Shown here: piece by piece, positions 48,565 through 64,000 of the stretch
Layout: each line of letters begins with the position of its first letter
Position numbering within the stretch: position 1 is the stretch's first letter
Source: Pholis gunnellus
Taxonomy: Eukaryota; Chordata; Actinopteri; Perciformes; Pholidae
Direction of reading: 5' to 3'
Length of the DNA: 64,000 bases
NCBI GenBank assembly: GCA_910591455.2
Contig: OU342806.1
Coordinates: 8,608,275-8,672,274, forward strand
Notes under the pieces: generated by a model
Seen by the model: only the letters and a program-made list of their open reading frames with translations
Told to the model about the DNA's origin: nothing
The model's database searches: none
Position numbers and translations under genes: made by a program

Positions 48565-49446
48565 GTCCTCAGTAGACTGCAGAGAAGAACTGCTGGTGCT
48601 GGAAGAACATGGACCAGAGGGCCGGGCCTAACTGGCATCTCAGTCACTCGGCTCATGTTCTGATCTGTCAACAGCAAACTAGACATCTCACCTACCTCAC
48701 CTCTGCTCTGCCTCCAGAACACTCAAACCTTTGCACCTGGTTATTTTGAGAATATGTGGGCATACACACGCAGAAAACACACACAATAAAAAGTTCCCGG
48801 AGGACTCAGTGGGACTTCAGTGAAAATCACAACATATCACGGTTTCATAAGATTCTGTGCATATAAAGCATCAACCTGTGTTATTTATCCACTCTTTGGC
48901 TAATGGCATCCTGGCTACTTTACTCTACATGTGTTTGATACTTTTGTGTGTATGTGCAACTCAAAAGGAACAAGCACAAGATGTAATTGTTGCAGACGAA
49001 TTCCTTCAAGTGCAGTTATATCTTCTTGTTATTATTGATCTTTTTATGTGTTCTAATGGAGGATGTTTGCAGACAGTACAAATCTGTTGGTATCCAATTT
49101 CTAAAGCCCATTATACCGTTGAGGATGTCACTTAACCTTTCTGATAAGAAATTTAACTTTAAAGATAAAAAACCCCACTATTGCTAAATATAAAATAAGT
49201 TATATTCTGTTGGCCTAGGAGTTTAAAGGTACTGCCCTTATGTCCTATCATCTTTGTTGTCAAATCTCCAATAAAGGCAAAAAGTAAAAAAAAATAAAAA
49301 AATATATTGAAAGGTAGTAATATCAGACTTTAGGGTTTTGTTTTAATGGTCCTTTGAACAGATATGTAAACACTTCTTTTGTTAAAGTCGTTGACAGGCG
49401 TCATGATTCAAATAAAATATAAACGGTGCAATAAATTAAACATGGA
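48565..49446 (-). other. collagen 5' flank / intergenic DNA after cacna1e
   Basis: Under 0.9 kb separates the collagen start codon from the likely cacna1e poly(A) site, so it must hold the collagen 5' UTR and promoter. No TATA box or clear element was recognised. Confidence 0.6.
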
Positions 49447-49466
49447 TTTATTTTGTACAGTTTATT
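49447..49466 (-). terminator. candidate cacna1e poly(A) signals (two AATAAA)
   Basis: TTTATT occurs twice on the plus strand within 20 bp; these are the best candidates downstream of the stop. Confidence 0.5.
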
Positions 49467-51585
49467 CTACATATTTACCAGAAAGCTTCTCTTATCTATG
49501 AAATCCAGGCTTGATAGGGAACTCTTTGTGCGAGCTTCCCCAGGCACAGATTAGGTTGTTCTGTACACAGACGGACATCAAGGTTAAGTCCTAGGCTGCA
49601 TCGTACATGTTAAGCACGGTCCTATGAACTACAGGCTGAAGCCTTAACCTAACCTGTATACTGTGTGAATCGAGCTTCATAGTCGACACACTTCAAAAGG
49701 TGGATTCTCTGCTAAAATACACATTTTTCAGTCCAGGACTTCCTGATCGGGACTCCAGCAGATGAGTGTGACCTTGTCTGGCCTGTGGATCCTCAGTCCA
49801 GATAAGTCCGGTGCTCACATTCCAGAAACATGTCAAACTCAACATATCACATTAACACGACAGCACGTGATATAAATATACATCTTATTTAAGGGGAACA
49901 ACAAATGTTTGAACGTTGGAACGTTCAAAGGTATCGACAGTGCCGGGACTGAAAAAAAACATGAACATTTCTCTGCCCGCTGTTTTATCATTACTCTGTT
50001 GGTGAGGTGGTTTTAAATCACATTTAATATCATGGAAACATAAAAAATTAGGACTATCAGGCAGCCCTAGAACACATCTCTCTCCCACATCTCTCATTGT
50101 CACCGTGATCATGCATGTGGAAATCACAATACCTCTAGAGCGCAGAAAATACCATAATGCTTGATTCTACTGATCGATACATGGGGCCCCAGTGAGACGG
50201 AAACAATGTGGCAGTTAACCTGCAGACGAACCATACTGTGCCTGTTATTCCTCTTTTGTAAAAGCATCCATGTTGCATCACATGTAAAAAGGACATTAAC
50301 TTTTCGTCACCACATGAAAGAAGGCAACACATCCTGAAGAAGACACGTCCCTGTCTCTATGTACCGGAAGAAAATGGCTTTAGTCGCCTCTCTGACGCGA
50401 CATCGACAGCGGTTATCCAGCACAGAAACGTGAAGAATGAACATCCTTTTTGTCTGTCCTGCAGATGGTTGTACCTCAGGCTAAAGTCGTTATAGTTCAT
50501 AGAGTAGATGCAGAACACTGGTTCTGTGTGAAATCCCCACCGGTTCCGGTCGTCATGACGGTCTCGTCAGCTTGATATCATGCCGACTGACCTGCAAGAG
50601 ACACTTTAAGTTCTTCTGATTTTCACACATCTTCTCTTTTGGTCCAATGATGAACATTTTTTTCAGAAGGTTCCAGAAGGTGATATATTACAAATTCAGT
50701 GGTCCAGTATCCTGAGACAAAACATCTCTTATTCTGTAGATCCTCAGAATCATTTTCACACCACAGAGCCGACATAAACTTATACTGTGCTGCTCCAGTT
50801 GCAGGTACACCATCATTGTTTTCACATAAGGACAGAAAATTAACCTTCACTAGAAGTTTTGCTCACTTTAAGGTCTGGAACATGATTCCCTGTATTGGCT
50901 ATCTATTGATTAGTGACTGTATAATGCCCCTGAACCATGTGAATACTCTTGTTGTAAACAGGAACTATGTTGAAGTCTAAATTGGCAAAATCCGCCTGAA
51001 TCAACCCTTTTTTCATTGCTACTCTTACAACTAGGCACAATCAAAACAGCAACCCTCTCAAATGACCTGAACATAAGAAGGAAAAGCTAAATTACATTCA
51101 TCGTATTACATTTTTTTTTACATGCTACCTCTATGTTCATCTACACAAAACGCACTCAGATCAGTTTCTTGGATTCAAAGAGAGGTTTGAACATCTTGGA
51201 TCGACGACTCACCGTATTTTGTTAAAAAAAAACAATCAAAACACTAACTTTTGAGGGAAGGCTCGGCAACGCTTGGGTTTGCTGCTGTGATCGACTTGTT
51301 GTACAGTCAGTCTCTGCTGTTCTCTTGATTTGGCAACTTTTCTCTATTGAGAGCACACTCTCGTGTCCACACACACACAGCCTCCCTCCAGCTACAACAA
51401 ACACACAAACAATCAAACACAAGAACACATTGCAGACAGACACGCAAGTGTCCGGATGAATAGCAGTAGAGTTCAGTCCTGCCTGTTATGCTACTGGTAC
51501 TGAGAATACAAGTTCTCAGAGCCACAGAGGAGCCTTGTGGTGCCATGTGGAGCTTCTCCTGCATCCTCTTTGTCTCATGGTTTTT
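49447..51585 (-). other. cacna1e: cacna1e 3' UTR
   Basis: Sequence after the TAA at 51586-51588. Two minus-strand AATAAA signals lie at 49447-49452 and 49461-49466, suggesting a 3' UTR of about 2.1 kb. No other gene is seen in it. Confidence 0.6.
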
Positions 51586-63965
<12,380 letters not shown>

Positions 63966-64000
63966 CTGTACAGAAAGACAGACAATGTCAGCATCACACC

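Overview
The window is vertebrate genomic DNA. It almost certainly comes from a teleost fish, probably a percomorph-like one. Coding sequence lies in short exons with GT-AG introns. Repeats are typical of fish: long (CA)n tracts, a (GGAT)n array, and tails of LINE/SINE-like and hAT-like elements. Gene order (ABL2, SOAT1, CACNA1E) matches linkage known from human 1q25. All four genes read on the minus strand, head to tail, so transcription runs from high to low coordinates. The species cannot be named from sequence alone.

Right part (49447-64000): the 3' half of CACNA1E (Cav2.3, R-type calcium channel alpha-1 subunit). It runs from the domain III S4 voltage sensor through domain IV, EF-hand, IQ-like region and the C-terminus ending in DDRC. 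It includes an exon pair that looks like the mutually exclusive 37a/37b EF-hand exons of Cav2 genes. The 5' half is off the right edge.

Centre (22071-48564): a complete 67-exon fibrillar collagen gene predicting about 2044 residues. It has a signal peptide, a TSPN (laminin-G-like) domain, a cysteine-free 429-residue Ser/Thr/Glu-rich region in one 1287-bp exon, a short minor helix, a Lys-rich linker, a major helix of about 1013 residues and a COLFI C-propeptide. Exon layout and C-propeptide resemble the collagen V/XI (clade B) group. However, the helix carries twelve Gly substitutions and one register break, and the C-propeptide lacks one cysteine. This is the most unusual object in the window.

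Left-centre (14886-20165): a complete SOAT1 (ACAT1) gene with 15 coding exons (567 residues) and a CRE/CCAAT promoter near 20190-20220. Far left (1-12650): the 5' end of ABL2 (Arg kinase). Its CpG-rich promoter, myristoylation-type first exon and second coding exon are present; the SH3/SH2/kinase exons lie off the left edge.

The genes have no obvious shared pathway. They look like neighbours by ancestral linkage. The remaining sequence is introns, UTRs, short intergenic DNA and repeats; no tRNA, rRNA, CRISPR or complete transposase gene was recognised.
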